DNA of 64,000 nucleotides from Ecdyonurus torrentis. Taxonomy: Eukaryota > Arthropoda > Insecta > Ephemeroptera > Heptageniidae. Under the pieces are notes generated by a model. It did not search any database and was not told where the DNA came from. It worked only from the letters and a program-made list of their open reading frames with translations. Below, in pieces: positions 49,101 through 60,232 of the stretch (the stretch's first letter is position 1; each line of letters starts with the position of its first letter). Position numbers and translations under genes: made by a program. The DNA is taken from positions 25,777,229 through 25,841,228 of the forward strand of contig OX439133.1 in assembly GCA_949318235.1 (NCBI GenBank). The letters are read 5' to 3'.

Positions 49101-49457
49101 TTTGTGCGTAATTATCACGAAAAAGCAGACGCTGAATACTGTAGCGATAACTACGTGCAAATATGCAAATCAATGAATGTTCTAACCCTTCAAAATAGGC
49201 GTAATAGAAATGACATTATTCTTTTAAAAAAATATGTCTGTAATGAACTTGATGATTGCTCTGTATTATCACAAATTAATCTTAATGTACCACAAAAAAT
49301 GTTAAGAAATCAAAAATATTTTCATGTACCCACATGCAAAAATGATGTATCAAAAAACACATTTATAAAAAGATCTTCTTCTTTGTGTAATAATCTACAA
49401 GTTGATCTGATGCATGATACTTATAAAGTTATAAAGAAAATATACTTAAATTTGTAA
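46128..49457 (+). CDS. Full-length LINE protein: 2A-like leader, endonuclease, reverse transcriptase
   Basis: 1109 codons, ATG to TAA, uninterrupted. It would nick target DNA and copy its own RNA at the nick. Residues 7-24 are hydrophobic (signal-anchor-like). Residues 104-127 read as a hydrophobic run followed by NDINLNPGP, a 2A-type ribosome-skipping motif (D120...N124-P-G-P127). APE-type endonuclease: N149, E177 (INETCF), D297 and N299 (GDFNAP), D353 (TLDLV), S376-D377-H378. RT: YRPISLLPLFSKLMEK, FQKAFD (D746), GVPQGS (796-801), YADD (840-843). The C-terminal part carries the usual LINE thumb region. CR1/Jockey-like; single-frame organisation. All catalytic residues are present, so it may be active. 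Confidence 0.93.
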   Translation: MSSISRLCLYLLVFITLSIFLKISKQNLPYANFSVTYHSYQVKKSHHMDIGNLSIDIKTILSLENSSGNLNVHKNVTSLINGSMTKKARGSLSKGTRSNFRIPNLFSPLAVFYLLALCNDINLNPGPDVLTQQTSYGPANEHVSLYFANVRNISNRKLNQFNTHFVDCDYDILCINETCFNDDIVDGEILNKKYDIYRNDRANGKLYGRKKAGGVMIAVKNENLKSNPKFEYNNGESVWIEVEITNNRKLFVGCVYLPPLRRSFLKTRATQLEELDTSLSLVRAAMKEGDELILCGDFNAPNIKWSRSNEETQKIIPSLTTYANNDCDFLQIINTHGLSQHVCFETRGENTLDLVFSTNPDHYDINVARIDSAVKSDHFSIHCDINLRAPLYKKNKDVIKKFKWWKADLNMLKNVLKSCDWNVMNNVEVNSACEIFYDLMENAIKKCVPFVKNKCKKFPNWYDDELINLHKEKMKANKKYLKSKNNNEKKMLFENFRTTRKYFKNLQKYKNKMYLQKIEDDIKKDAQSFWRFISNKKKTSGVPIDVNYNGESAKNVNDACQLFSKFFTSVFGSKSNVNVNNVINKAYFCNTLPQVSMSEILKYIKELKNGKSPGPDNIPVSIVKVIADEISVPLEILFNKIIISGVFPDRWKVAHVTPIHKGGKKTNVCNYRPISLLPLFSKLMEKFIYKILWNEAKHIIPPEQHGFTPKRSTVSNLVNFHSFLAAAFKDNLQVDAVYTDFQKAFDKVPHHLLIDKMQQLGISDYIINLIENYLFNRKQIIIINGCKSDPSDVTSGVPQGSLLGPLLFNLYLADLPKIFNRKTINNEGVDVDDSSSCLLYADDLKLFRRIKNVDDCIKFQTDLSSFYVWCTKWEMILSLPKCYSITFANKNKKLITYNYSINNAVLKKVNEIKDLGVTFDSKLTFNAHIQRVKSKSSRMFGFINRSSQLFKASTYKLLYQSFILSNLDYASPVWSPCHLTKVKSLEAIQRKFVRNYHEKADAEYCSDNYVQICKSMNVLTLQNRRNRNDIILLKKYVCNELDDCSVLSQINLNVPQKMLRNQKYFHVPTCKNDVSKNTFIKRSSSLCNNLQVDLMHDTYKVIKKIYLNL
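46485..46508 (+). other. 2A-like motif DINLNPGP
   Basis: Codons 120-127 of the LINE frame. It is preceded by the hydrophobic stretch FSPLAVFYLLALC and matches D-(V/I)-x-x-N-P-G-P. Such motifs are known near the N-terminus of APE-type LINEs in several marine invertebrates, where they cause ribosome skipping between G and P. Activity here is inferred. Confidence 0.75.
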
Positions 49458-49633
49458 TGTTTGTAGATTTACTGTCTGTCATATTTTGTTTCTTAAAATA
49501 TTTTCAGTAACTTTTAATCTTATATAAATATGTATTTTTTTTTATGTACTGTGTGTACCTCCAATGTATTGGACAAATGTCTGTATGTGGAAATAACAAA
49601 ACAAATAAACAAATAAACAAATAAACAAATAAT
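49458..49633 (+). other. LINE 3' UTR and (CAAATAAA)n tail
   Basis: Short 3' UTR ending in about four CAAATAAA repeats (from about 49600), the likely 3' terminus of the element. Confidence 0.75.
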
Positions 49634-49635
49634 AG

Positions 49636-49905
49636 AAAACATACATAAATTTAATAAAAATTTAGAAAAAAAAAAGGGAGCACTTCCTTAAATCTGATTG
49701 ACTCGAGTCCTAAAAAAATGTTATTGACTTCAAAATGACGTAAAAAGAATTATATTATAAACTTATTTTTACGTCATTTTGAAGTCATATAATTTATTTA
49801 TATAACAATGTCATAACAACTATATAATTTTTTTTTTTTAGGACTCAATTCAACCAGACAAGGAAGTTCTCCCTTTTTTGTTAAATTTTTAATATGTATG
49901 TTTTG
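49636..49905. mobile_element. Palindromic element, about 270 bp
   Basis: Outer arms aaaacatacat / atgtatgtttt, then aaagggagcacttcctt / aaggaagttctcccttt, gagtcctaaaaaaa / ttttttaggactc, and an inner gacttcaaaatgacgtaaaa pair. It sits between two LINE segments. Non-coding. Confidence 0.75.
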
Positions 49906-49940
49906 GGAAACAGTACTTGATTCGTGAGTGTTTTTCCTCC

Positions 49941-49942
<2 letters not shown>

Positions 49943-50030
<88 letters not shown>
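49943..50030. repeat. (CA)n(TA)n microsatellite
   Basis: About 28 CA units then about 15 TA units, directly 5' of the LINE tail below. Confidence 0.95.
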
Positions 50031-50032
<2 letters not shown>

Positions 50033-50034
<2 letters not shown>

Positions 50035-50362
50035 TAAATTTAGACATGAAAGTAATAATGTGCTTAATGATATGTGCAAAATACCATGCATTAATAAATA
50101 CTTGTATAGGCAGGATGTTGTATACTTGCATAAATGTATACTTGGTATGATCGATTTGCCTGTATTCTCAGCTAATAGGGTAGCTATTAGATCTAAATCC
50201 ACCTGCAGATTGCGAAATAACGACTCTACTGAGTTTATTGTACCTAGAATCAATGTCAACTATTACAATGATTTGTTTTTTCCTAGAAGTGTTGGTTTAT
50301 ATAATAAAATAAATTGTAACATTAAAAATATGTCAGCAGCTTTGTTTCAAAAACATGTGTAA
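50033..50362 (+). pseudogene. 5'-truncated LINE, C-terminal end of RT protein
   Basis: The frame is open from just after a TAA at 50030-50032 to the TAA at 50360-50362, about 109 codons with no credible start. The C-terminus has LFFPRSVGLYNKI and NIKNMSAALFQKHV, the standard end of CR1/Jockey-like ORF2 proteins. No catalytic domain remains. The same end type is seen on the minus strand at 138-436. Confidence 0.75.
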
Positions 50363-50566
50363 TGTCTAATTTGTTGTATTTTTACTTTTTTTTTTTTTTT
50401 TTTCTTTTTTTTTTTCATTTTTTACTTTTATGGATAACTAACTTGATGGGCTATGCCTTTTTAGTTATCCTTTTGAGGAGCAATTTCAATGTTTTGTGAC
50501 ATGACTGTATATTAATTGTCTGTAAAATTTCTTGCTCAATAAATCATTATTATTATATTATTATAT
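50363..50566 (+). other. 3' UTR of the truncated LINE
   Basis: Contains gggctatgcctttttagtta and ends cttgctcaataaatcattat with an ATT/TA tail. T-rich run at 50388-50415. Confidence 0.65.
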
Positions 50567-51635
50567 ATATAATATATATATATAAATATATCATGTATTT
50601 ATGAGTAAATAAATATAAATAATGGACCTAAAAAAAAAATTTTTTTTCCAGAATTTATAATTCAAAATTTTGTATTTTTACTCCGCAATAATTTCAGAAA
50701 TTTTGAGATGTTATTTTTAAATATATCACTCTGCAATAATAATAATAATAAAAATCTGCCACCTGTAAGAATTTTTTCTAAAATAGCTGCGTATATTTCT
50801 TAAATACATATTTATTTTTATTATTGTAAAATCACCACTATAATAACAGTCTTTTATTTGCTAATTTTTAAATAATTTTTTTTTATATAAAGTATTATTA
50901 TTAATTTTTGTCTGTATGAAGAAATTATACTATTATTTGAAAATATTATTTAAAAAAAAAAAAAAAAAAAATCTCCCCTCTCCCCCTTCATATTTGGACC
51001 AAAGTAATTTTAGTCTATATTTAATTACTTTTTTTTATATAACAATTAATATAACAATAACTGTATTTTGTAATGCATAAAAAAAAAAGCTTATTTTATT
51101 TCCTCACTCATGCGCATCATTTAAATGAACATCAACGAAATTTAATATAAACAAATTTTAAATTACAAATTCCACAGTAGTGTTTAATTTATCGATCGCA
51201 ATTGATTTTTGAGAAAACAGACCATGGAATCGATTAAAATGTACGAGAATACAAATATTTTAAATTATTCACTATTAAAAGAAAACAAATAATTTTGAAA
51301 TATTCAAACTTTCTATTGTGAAAATCCCCATCAGTCCCCGACTTTTTTAAAATATTATTTCCTCGTTGTAAATTTTAACCACATTTTTGTGAGGCTCTCA
51401 GAATGACATAAATTTGCTTCTTTTGTCAAAAATGTTTTCTTACTTTTGGAGACCCCCTACCTACTCTAGAATGCTCATAATAGCTTTAAGAATCGAGTTA
51501 ATTTAGCGGCATTTTCTGCTCACACTTTTTTTTATCTCGATTTTGTCAAATTTTTCCCCCGATTTTTCTTCTATTTTTTATTGAATTAACTGACGTCCAC
51601 TTTATTGTATACTGGGACTAAAGAGAATTTAAATA
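50567..51635. other. AT-rich stretch
   Basis: A run at 50950-50970. The text from 51180 to 51600 is not in any recognised family and has no open frame. Confidence 0.5.
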
Positions 51636-51641
51636 AATGAA

Positions 51642-51736
<95 letters not shown>

Positions 51737-51738
51737 AT
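51636..51738. repeat. (AAAT)n microsatellite
   Basis: About 25 units, GAATAAAT at both edges. Confidence 0.95.
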
Positions 51739-52189
51739 GAATAAAAACTTACTAAATATTATTGAATATTGAGTACATAATTAAAAATACAATAAAATAA
51801 CAACACGAAATGATAAACATTTTTTTTTTTGAAAGTACGAGTAAAACTAGATTTAATGTTTTAATTTAAAATTACTTTAACGTTTAATCAATTGATTGCA
51901 ATAGATTTCTGAAACAAATAATAAAAATAATTTTAAAAAATGTTTCATTAAAATAATTTATAACATTAAAATAATACGAATGATTTAAATTATTTCAATT
52001 TTAAAATATTCTACTGCGCGAACATGATATAGTTCATTTTCAGCATAATTTGTTCCATACAACAAAATTTATGCTATACTGCAAAATAACTATGTTACAA
52101 AGCAGAACTATTATATATTGCATAGCATAATCTTTATTCTGTTCTAGTTTGCCATTATTTATGCTATATTGATATAAATGCAGCGCACC
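51739..52189. other. AT-rich stretch with GCATAA words
   Basis: 52030-52185 repeats the tatgctatac / gcataaa words of 45149-45360. No gene. Confidence 0.5.
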
Positions 52190-52432
52190 GGAAAAAAGTA
52201 ACTAAAGAGTTACTATTTAGACTTTTTTTTAGTAAAAAAATTGTTAAATGATACGTTTTTTTTTTTCTTCTTCTTCTTCTTTTTAATCTACATAGAGCCA
52301 ACTATTTACCACTGAAGAAATTACGTTTATACTAACAAGTTTAAACTTTTTTCAAATAAGTTATTGGTTTGTACTAAAAAGTTACATCTATGTAACTGTA
52401 TATTTTCTAAAATTTATGTTTTCTGTGCGTAA
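52190..52432 (+). mobile_element. Family G element, copy 2
   Basis: Ends GCACCGGAAAA and the complement of GCACAGAAAAC. Interior ctaaagagttactatttagac and agttattggtttgtactaaa as in copy 1. A TTC-rich stretch lies inside. Confidence 0.65.
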
Positions 52433-53057
52433 ATTAAGTAATTAAAAAAAAAAAAACTATGAAGTACAGAATTAAAAAAAAAAATAGTAAATAAAATTAT
52501 ACTCAAAACCCCAATTTTTTCCCAATAATAAAAATTCTATACTTACGTTTTGCCACATGTGCTTTATTTTGTTGATGATATATATTTTGTTAGTAACTAT
52601 GACAACGAGAGAGATATTATACAAAAAAGATGTTGATCTGTAGCTAGTCAAACGCGAACTGTTGCAAAATCCTTAGTAAATTCATGTTTTATAAATACAG
52701 TATAATTTAAACGCATGCGTGGTAAATATATAAAATGTAGAGCCACCTGTTTCATATACCCCCAAGTTTTCATTTCAACTAAAAGGTTTTCTCTCTTGGG
52801 ATATCATAATATATTACCGTTTTCTCTCTCTCTCTTTCTCTCTTGCTATGTTATTATTAATACTCATTCAACCTTCATTCATAATTATAAATAACAAAGA
52901 GATAATATAATAATAAATAAATAAATTTTTTGTTTTTGTTTTAGCTTTCATTTTTTTTTACATCTTTGTAAAGTAAATGCCGTTACATCAAATGCAGTTA
53001 ATGGATGTTATCGGCGTAATAAGGTAACTGATCTCAGAAGGCGTGGGTACTTAAATA
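52433..53057. other. AT-rich stretch
   Basis: Short TC array at 52824-52846. No gene or repeat family seen. Confidence 0.5.
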
Positions 53058-53267
<210 letters not shown>

Positions 53268-53292
53268 AAATTGTTTTTATTTATTTTGTTAA

Positions 53293-53619
53293 AGGGCTCC
53301 AGGCCTCAAACAATTGAATAAAAAACGTAAAAATCATAACTGGGACCATTATTGCTACACATATTATATCCTTCAACTCTTCTGTAGCCTCACAAACTGG
53401 GGTTAAAAAAACTGTAAAGTAGGCTACTTTAGGACCTCATGACGTCATCAATTTCGGGTCTACAATAGAAATTGTAGCGCAGGTTGCCTACTTTATAAGT
53501 TTTCTCCTTAGTTTGCAAGAGTACTGAAGGGTTAAGGCACAAAATATGTGTATTTATATAATAGTCACATCTCATGATTTATAATTACGAGGAAATTTGT
53601 TTATGAGGCCAGGGGCTCT
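53293..53619. mobile_element. TTAA-flanked MITE (family J)
   Basis: 327 bp with TTAA at 53289-53292 and 53620-53623. Ends AGGGCTCCAGGCCTC and the complement of AGAGCCCCTGGCCTC. Contains ctgtaaagtaggctacttt and catgacgtcatcaa. Non-coding, and its interior resembles family A in layout. Confidence 0.75.
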
Positions 53620-53623
53620 TTAA

Positions 53624-53795
53624 GGGAATATCCGGTTCTTGAAATTTTAAAAAAATTAAATTTAATTAGTAATAAATGTATTAATTATGCTAATAATAAT
53701 AACTATTAACATCTTTTATTGGGTGAAATCAGGCGTACAACCTCACAATTTAACCCAACTGTTTTACAGTACAGTTGCAGTTACAATATTAATAA

Positions 53796-53847
<52 letters not shown>

Positions 53848-54109
53848 CGTCTTTACTCCAAAAAAATGCAAAAAATAGCAACAAAATTACGTTTATTCAA
53901 TGCTGAGTATATAGGGTGTTTTCACTCATGTTAAAGTCGATGCCATAAGTGAGTACTAAATAACATTGGCCGTTAGAAGAGCATCGAAAAGCACTCAGAA
54001 TGACGTCATGCGTACACACCATTCATTGATTTAGTATGACGTCATGTGGATACACGCTATCAGCATCATTTGATTACAACATATTTTATTGAGTTAAAAA
54101 TTTTATTTA
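53624..54109. other. AT-rich stretch with (AAAT)n and family N
   Basis: (AAAT)n at about 53798-53846. 53916-54050 is family N (tcatgttaaagtcgatgcc ... gtgagtactaaataacattg ... gaagagcatcgaaaagcact). Confidence 0.55.
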
Positions 54110-54275
54110 GTGACTAATAAAGAAACAACTGTTTTGAGGCTCACTATAAGCAATTTTGCTCACATTCGCTTCCGTTTCGACGTACTGCGCATGCGTAGTA
54201 TGTAGAAACGGAAGCGGATGTGAGCATAATTGCTTATAGTCGACCTAAAAACAGTTATTTCTTTATAAGTCAATA
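54110..54275. mobile_element. Family D foldback element, copy 3
   Basis: Arms acattcgcttccgtttcgac / gaaacggaagcggatgtg around actgcgcatgcgtagt. Ends tgactaataaag and ctttataagtcaata. Confidence 0.85.
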
Positions 54276-54812
54276 ATAATTTTAAATTAATAAACATCTA
54301 ATAAATATATTTTAAATAGCATAAATAATATATTGTATATTATAGCATAATTATTTATGTCATCCTAATTTATAACGACATATGCAGTATAATTTACGTA
54401 TAAAACTTAACATAATGTTAAATTTAATATTTTAATTTTTAAATTTCTTGAACAAAAAACATGTCTAGTATCCTAAAATACCTAAATATCAACGTTAATT
54501 TGGTCGGATTCATTGATTTCTAATTTATTTTTCATTTACAAAATGTCAGATGCATGTTTTTGACGTCATAGCTTACTAGTCCACGTGCGCAGAAACACGC
54601 AAGCTGTGACGTCATAAAACCGCATCTGTCATTTCATGCGTAATGTTAAAATAGGGGACCTTATAGCTATCCCCGCGTCTCCCTGCGCGCTAAACCGATA
54701 ACCTCCATTGTAATATATGTACATTCTAAAAAATAATCGTAAAAAAGCTTGTACACAGTTTTGCAATGTTTTTTAAGTATTGTAAAATCAACGATTATGT
54801 CGTCACTAAACG
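54276..54812. repeat. Repeat scraps: small foldback, family I, truncated foldback
   Basis: 54536-54634 is a small inverted repeat (tgtcagatgcatg ... gacgtcatagctt / aagctgtgacgtca ... catctgtca). 54636-54712 is family I (ccccgcgtctccctgcgcg). 54746-54812 is the left arm of the foldback at 34642. Confidence 0.6.
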
Positions 54813-55342
54813 TTAATTTTTTTTGCTATACTATAAGTAGTTTTACTTTTTTATTATTATAATTATTTTTTGTAACTATACTTATGCTAAAAAAAAATCG
54901 AGCGTTATGATTTCTTATATTTTTATGATAACCAATTATTTCTGATAACGTCGCACACACCAATGAACAGCCTACGGGTCAATGAACATTGTTAGTTCTT
55001 ATTATTATTATAATTTATTTCATCTTTCACTATGATGATTCATAAAAATAAATGTCGCAATTTAATGTTCATTAAAAGTTGTTTGTCTCCTTGTTATATA
55101 AAATTTATGTGATACGTACATCATTATAACATACATTCACAACACTGCAGATATAATATTACCAGCTTTTTACAATTTGTTGATTGGGCAACTTCAGAGT
55201 TATATACCCGTAAAAAAAAAAAAAAAAAAAAAAAAGTTGTGGTTTTGAAGTATTGAATTTTTCGTTTGATTTGAGAAGCATTATTGTAACATTAAAAAAA
55301 ATTGTATTAAAAAAATTTGTACATTTATTGTGATAGTATACT
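54813..55342. other. AT-rich stretch without recognisable feature
   Basis: A run at about 55213-55234. No gene. Confidence 0.5.
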
Positions 55343-55624
55343 CCCCTTGCGCTTTGTCGCCATGTGTGTGGTGCCTGAATGTATTGTTAAGCGCATATAG
55401 GGGAAATATTATTTCTCCTAATTTTTTACATAAAAAGAGTTTATTTCAACTGAAAGAATTTTTCTCATATTCTTCGAGCTTATGTTTATGCAAAATAAGT
55501 CTTTTATTGAGCTTTGAAGCTTTTTTTTGCTATTAAAAAAATAAAAATGACGTTTTTCCTATGCTGACCTATGTATTCCTGACCAACAAAATGGCGGCTC
55601 ATAAATATGAGTGCAACCAGTCTA
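55343..55624 (-). repeat. Family K repeat, copy 3
   Basis: ccttgcgctttgtcgccatg start and caacaaaatggcggctcata ... gtgcaaccagtcta end, reverse of copy 2. Confidence 0.65.
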
Positions 55625-55626
55625 TA

Positions 55627-55915
55627 TAGGGTGTATGCATTCATGTTAAAGTCGACGCCATGTTGGATCATTCAATAACATGGGTGGCATAGGAAAATGA
55701 CTCATGTTGCTAATTTTAAAATACTATGCAATATTTTGGAGAGCATTGATGCTGTTAATATGTGGATAGTATCTTAAGTATATGAGAAAATTAATAATAA
55801 TAATTACAAAAAGTTTACTAATTTCCCTAAAGAAGATAGTCAAAAACGAAGTTTGTCCTACGTATATCCTGAGTAATGTTATTTATTACTTCAGTATGGC
55901 GTCAAAATGCATTCC
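55627..55915 (-). mobile_element. Family C repeat, copy 6
   Basis: Reverse orientation: tagggtgtatgcattcatg, cgacgccatgttggatcat, ... gttatttattacttcagtat. Confidence 0.7.
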
Positions 55916-55981
55916 CGTACTTTTTCTTGCATTAACTCAATGTCTCGATTTCTTTTCGTTTTTTTTATCATTATTTTTATA

Positions 55982-56012
<31 letters not shown>

Positions 56013-56156
56013 CGATAGAAAAGTTAATAATAAAAAATGTAAGTAAACAGGAAAATCATATTAAATTCATCGATATTGAAGGTTATATGGTAAAGGTACT
56101 AGTTATCGGAAGCTTAAGTGTCTTAAACTATACATGTGCTTTTTCCCATTTCGTGT

Positions 56157-56450
56157 GAAATGGGATCTTAAAAACTGATGACAATTTGCACCTAAATGTT
56201 AATGTGGCCCCACGAGAGAGCATGAAAAAACTGTAAAGTATGCAATTTGCGTGACTATTCATGTGTATGACGCTAGAAACATGCAAAAATCAGTATGAAA
56301 ATGTTGTGCGGGTTGCATAAATCGACATTTCTTATCACTGCTACGGGGGTATTGTTGGTTTTTGCGACAAACTAAAATTATTTATGTAAGTCCCATCAAG
56401 TGTTTTGTGATATAGATACTTATGTTTTTCTCTGGTCTATTCCTTTTAAG
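56157..56450 (-). mobile_element. Family A repeat, copy 12
   Basis: Reverse orientation: aaatgggatcttaaaaactg, ccccacgagagagcatg, gcataaatcg, ending ggtctattccttttaag. An A run lies at 55987-56012, just outside. Confidence 0.7.
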
Positions 56451-56556
56451 GTTAAAATTCCTATAGTATTGTTGAGAAAAAGCAGTCACTGCCGCAATTA
56501 TCAGCACCCCTATTTATCTCGGCCCCCTCTAGTGATAAAAGAGTTTGTAAGCAGTG

Positions 56557-58621
56557 CAGGGTCGGATTGGGACGAAAAGGCGCACTCCGCGATTCACCCA
56601 TAGGGGCGCTAATACCCAGAAGGGGGGTCAGGGGGGCGTAGCCCCCCTGAAGGGGGTCAAGGGGGCGAAGCCCCTTGCGGGGGGTTAAGGGGGGCAGAGC
56701 CCCCTTTACCGCCGGAGGCGAAATTTTTTTGAAACCTTATTTTTTTACTCTATTTTTTTAATTAAAATTTGGTAGTAAAATATGTAATAACATGTCTTTT
56801 AAATTGTATTTTATTAACATTTTATTTTTATTGAGCAAAGAAAAAAAAGGGGGTTTAACAGACATTTAGGTGAATCATGGTATATTGCATATCATACATA
56901 AATGTTACGTAGTACTTATTTGGTTAAAAATTTGTTAAGCAGTTTGGACGCCCCTGCATTTCTCTAACTTGAGAGTGTAGATTCAAATTCTATCTTTGTT
57001 CCTACATTTCCCTTTTTTTTTTTTTTTTTTTTTTTTTGCGTTTAATTGTTTTCCTTGGATATATTTAAATCTATTTTGTACATCTGCGCAAAATGGCACA
57101 GCTTTGCAACAGCTCAAGTTTTTCTAAGGTACTACTTAGGGTGGAGGAATGCATTTTTTTTTCAATTGAGTTCAGGCTGCTGTACCCAAAATTAAAATCC
57201 AAAAAATTATATCTCAAAAATTCTCGTCACAACAGAGTCAAAGTTCGCAAAATGCCCCACCTCCTATCCTAATGAATCTACATATTTGAACCCCGATTTT
57301 GACCCACTTGGATTTTTTTTAAGCAGCTAAAAAAATACTAGCTTGAGTAGTTTGTTTTTTCGTGTTGAATTTTAATGGATGTTATCGGTTAAAAAAAATG
57401 CTTAAAATGACTATGGCTTAAAACACGTAAAAGTATGTCTAGTATTTCTCATTTAAATTTCTCCGGAATCGGTGGAGTAGTTTTCTCTAAAATCGCAAAA
57501 AACGTGTTTTTCTCCATAAGCGTAATGTTAAATTAGGGGACCCTTAGCTTTCCCCGCATCTCCCCGCGCACTAAACCGATAACCTAGCTAAATTAAAAAA
57601 AAATTTCAAATATTTCTAGAACGAATTTTCCGAGAAAAAAAAATTTAAAAAATTGCCCATGTTAATTTGAATATGCGATTTTTGATCATTTTGTTCTCCG
57701 TAAATGTCTCGTAAAAATCGTTTAAAAAGTCAAATTCATTAAAACTTGATCTAAAGAACACACTAGTATTTTTTTGTTTAGAATTAAGTTGATCAAGAAA
57801 TTTTTTGCTCTCGGTGAGCTTGAAGTTTGTGGGTTTTACGTGTTAAAGGCGGCGTAGCCCATTACGTTTTACGCTAATTTGAGGATGATTTGAGCGGGGC
57901 TGAAACTTTTTGAACTATAGAGAATTGTTCTTTGGTTCATTATGAACCTAAAAAATGATATGAAATTGTATTTTACCACAACATCGCTACCCTAAAGTAG
58001 TACCTTAACTAAGTAATTGAATTTACTAAAAATTATTTGAGATTGCTTAGCTTAAGCCCGATGCCTAGAGTTGTTCATCAACACTTTTTTAAAAAATAGT
58101 GTCAATCCGATTAAATGATCGTGATCTGATGGAAAATATCAATTGACTACAACACTGGAGTGTTGGGCGCCCTTTGCCATAGAATCTCACGCGAAGAAAA
58201 AAAGCTTCTCGATCGAGATTTGCAAATTAAACAAGAGTTTGAGATTTTGTTTGATTATGCATATATGCCCCGCATACTTGAAAACTAAATAATGTAAAAG
58301 TAGAAAATAAAAAGGTATGGAGCACTGTATTTTACGTCCTAAAAATAACATTTGATTTAAATTTAAAATTAATTTCAGTAAACAAAAATATAGGTATATA
58401 ATGATAATAAAAAAAGCTTGAATACAATAATAAAACATTTATGATTTAGTGAGGGGGGCATGTTTTTCACACAAAATGAATAATTATTCTCTTGATTTGT
58501 AAAGATTCCATATTTTTTTTGTTATCTTTTTAGTTTTTAGTACAGAAAAATATAGTGACTATTTAAATGAGCATAATTGATTGTTTCTTTTTATTATTAT
58601 TTGGAACCTTTCAGCTTTCTA

Positions 58622-58670
<49 letters not shown>

Positions 58671-58761
58671 AAAAAACGCCCCTTCGGGGCGCAGAGGGGC
58701 GCCAGCTCGGGGGGGCGCACTCCGCGATTGCGGAGTAGCTCTTATGGCCAATCCGACCCTG
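56557..58761. mobile_element. hAT-type DNA transposon, non-autonomous
   Basis: 2205 bp. Inverted ends CAGGGTCGGATTGG on both sides (14 matching bases) with an exact 8-bp duplication AAGCAGTG at 56549-56556 and 58762-58769. The left subterminal region (56570-56710) is a ladder of short G-rich units, each able to pair with its own C-rich half (gggggcgaagcccc). A GC-rich block with ggcgcactccgcgatt is shared near both ends. The interior is AT-rich and includes family I text (57360-57600); no transposase frame survives. Confidence 0.85.
58624..58664. repeat. Poly-T run
   Basis: About 41 T, inside the right end of the hAT-type element. Confidence 0.95.
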
Positions 58762-58769
58762 AAGCAGTG

Positions 58770-59379
58770 GTATGACAAGTAGACGGAATTTTAAGAAGTT
58801 TGGTTCTAGTTAGAATCTCGTAAACTTAACACTTTCGCCGTAACAAGAGCCTGCCGATAACTAGTACTTTTACCATATAGTGAAAGACTGTATAGATTAT
58901 TGATACATAATATGCTGCGTATAAGTCAGTATATAAAAAAATTGTGAAGCAAAAATGATGAAATTACATTATTATGAATATTTCATTATTTACTCTGAAA
59001 AAAAAAAAAAAAAAAAAAAAAAAAGGAAGAAGATTTTTCATATTATAATAAATTTATTATCGCTGTATAAACGTATTATATAAGGAAGTTCCTTGTTAAA
59101 TTTTTCATGCATCACATATACACTCTATAACATAATATAAAAGATACAATACATAATATAGAATGTTCTATTTTTGAAATGAATAGCTCTGATTTATTTT
59201 ATAAGGAAAGATGTTATAATACTTGTCCCCTGCGTTCGTCATTTTTTTATTGCATTTATTTTTCTCTTGCATGCATTCAATGTCAGATTATGTTATATAT
59301 AACATTTTTTTATTGTATGTTTATATATTTATGATGTATTTTTATTTCATTTATTTTCAATCTCAAGAAACTGTTTATA
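58770..59379. other. AT-rich stretch with an A run
   Basis: A run at 58998-59024. No gene. Confidence 0.5.
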
Positions 59380-59593
59380 GTTCTCTCTCTCTCTCTCTGT
59401 CTCCGTCTCCGTCTCCGTCTCCGTCTCTGTCTCTGTCTCTGTCTCTGTCTCTGTCTCTGTCTCTGTCTCTGTCTCTGTCTCTGTCTCTGTCTCTGTCTCT
59501 GTCTCTGTCTCTGTCTCTGTCTCTGTCTCTGTCTTTAGTCTCTGTCTCTGTCTTTAGTCTCTGTCTCTGTCTCTGTCTCTGTCTCTGTCTCTG

Positions 59594-59654
<61 letters not shown>

Positions 59655-59784
59655 GTCTCTGTCTCTGTCTCTGTCTCTGTCTCTGTCTCTGTCTCTGTCT
59701 CTGTCTTTAGTCTCTGTCTCTGTCTTTAGTCTTTAGTCTCTGTCTCTGTCTCTGTCTCTGTCTCTGTCTCTGTCTCTGTCTCTG

Positions 59785-59845
<61 letters not shown>
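59380..59845. repeat. Complex (GTCTCT)n / GTCT / TC microsatellite
   Basis: TC start, then GTCTCC and GTCTCT hexamers, GTCT tetramers (59625-59650), four GTCTTTA variants and a final TC-AC run. The GTCTTTA variant recurs in two clusters (59530-59560 and 59705-59735), suggesting an internal duplication of about 180 bp. Confidence 0.9.
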
Positions 59846-59848
<3 letters not shown>

Positions 59849-60071
59849 TTACTCAAATCCAAGTGACACCGTATTAGTTATATTTTTCCTAGTAAAAGGT
59901 ATTTTTTATAATATTGTGACAGTTTTATAAGTATGTTAAAAGTATTTTATTTACATCATATAAAAATTTATGTAAACTTTGATATTGTAGTGATACAAAA
60001 ATGTACGTACATATTTATTATAGAAATATATGTTCTCAATATTTATTATATATATTTATATCAAATCTTAA
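59846..60071. other. AT-rich stretch
   Basis: Nothing recognised. Confidence 0.4.
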
Positions 60072-60232
60072 GGGAGTAGGGGACCGACGTCGGCCATTAG
60101 ACTCAAACTTTTCTCGTCAAAAAAATCTGAAATTTTGCACAATTATACTTCAGCTTGAGACAATTTCAAATATATAAAAAATTTGGAGGGGATACCGTGC
60201 AAATTAAATTTATATGATTTTTTGAATTTTTG
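60072..60232 (-). mobile_element. Family B MITE, copy 8 (half)
   Basis: Starts after TTAA (60068-60071) with GGGAGTAGGGGACCGACG and runs through gcttgagacaatttcaaa. The other half is missing. Confidence 0.7.
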
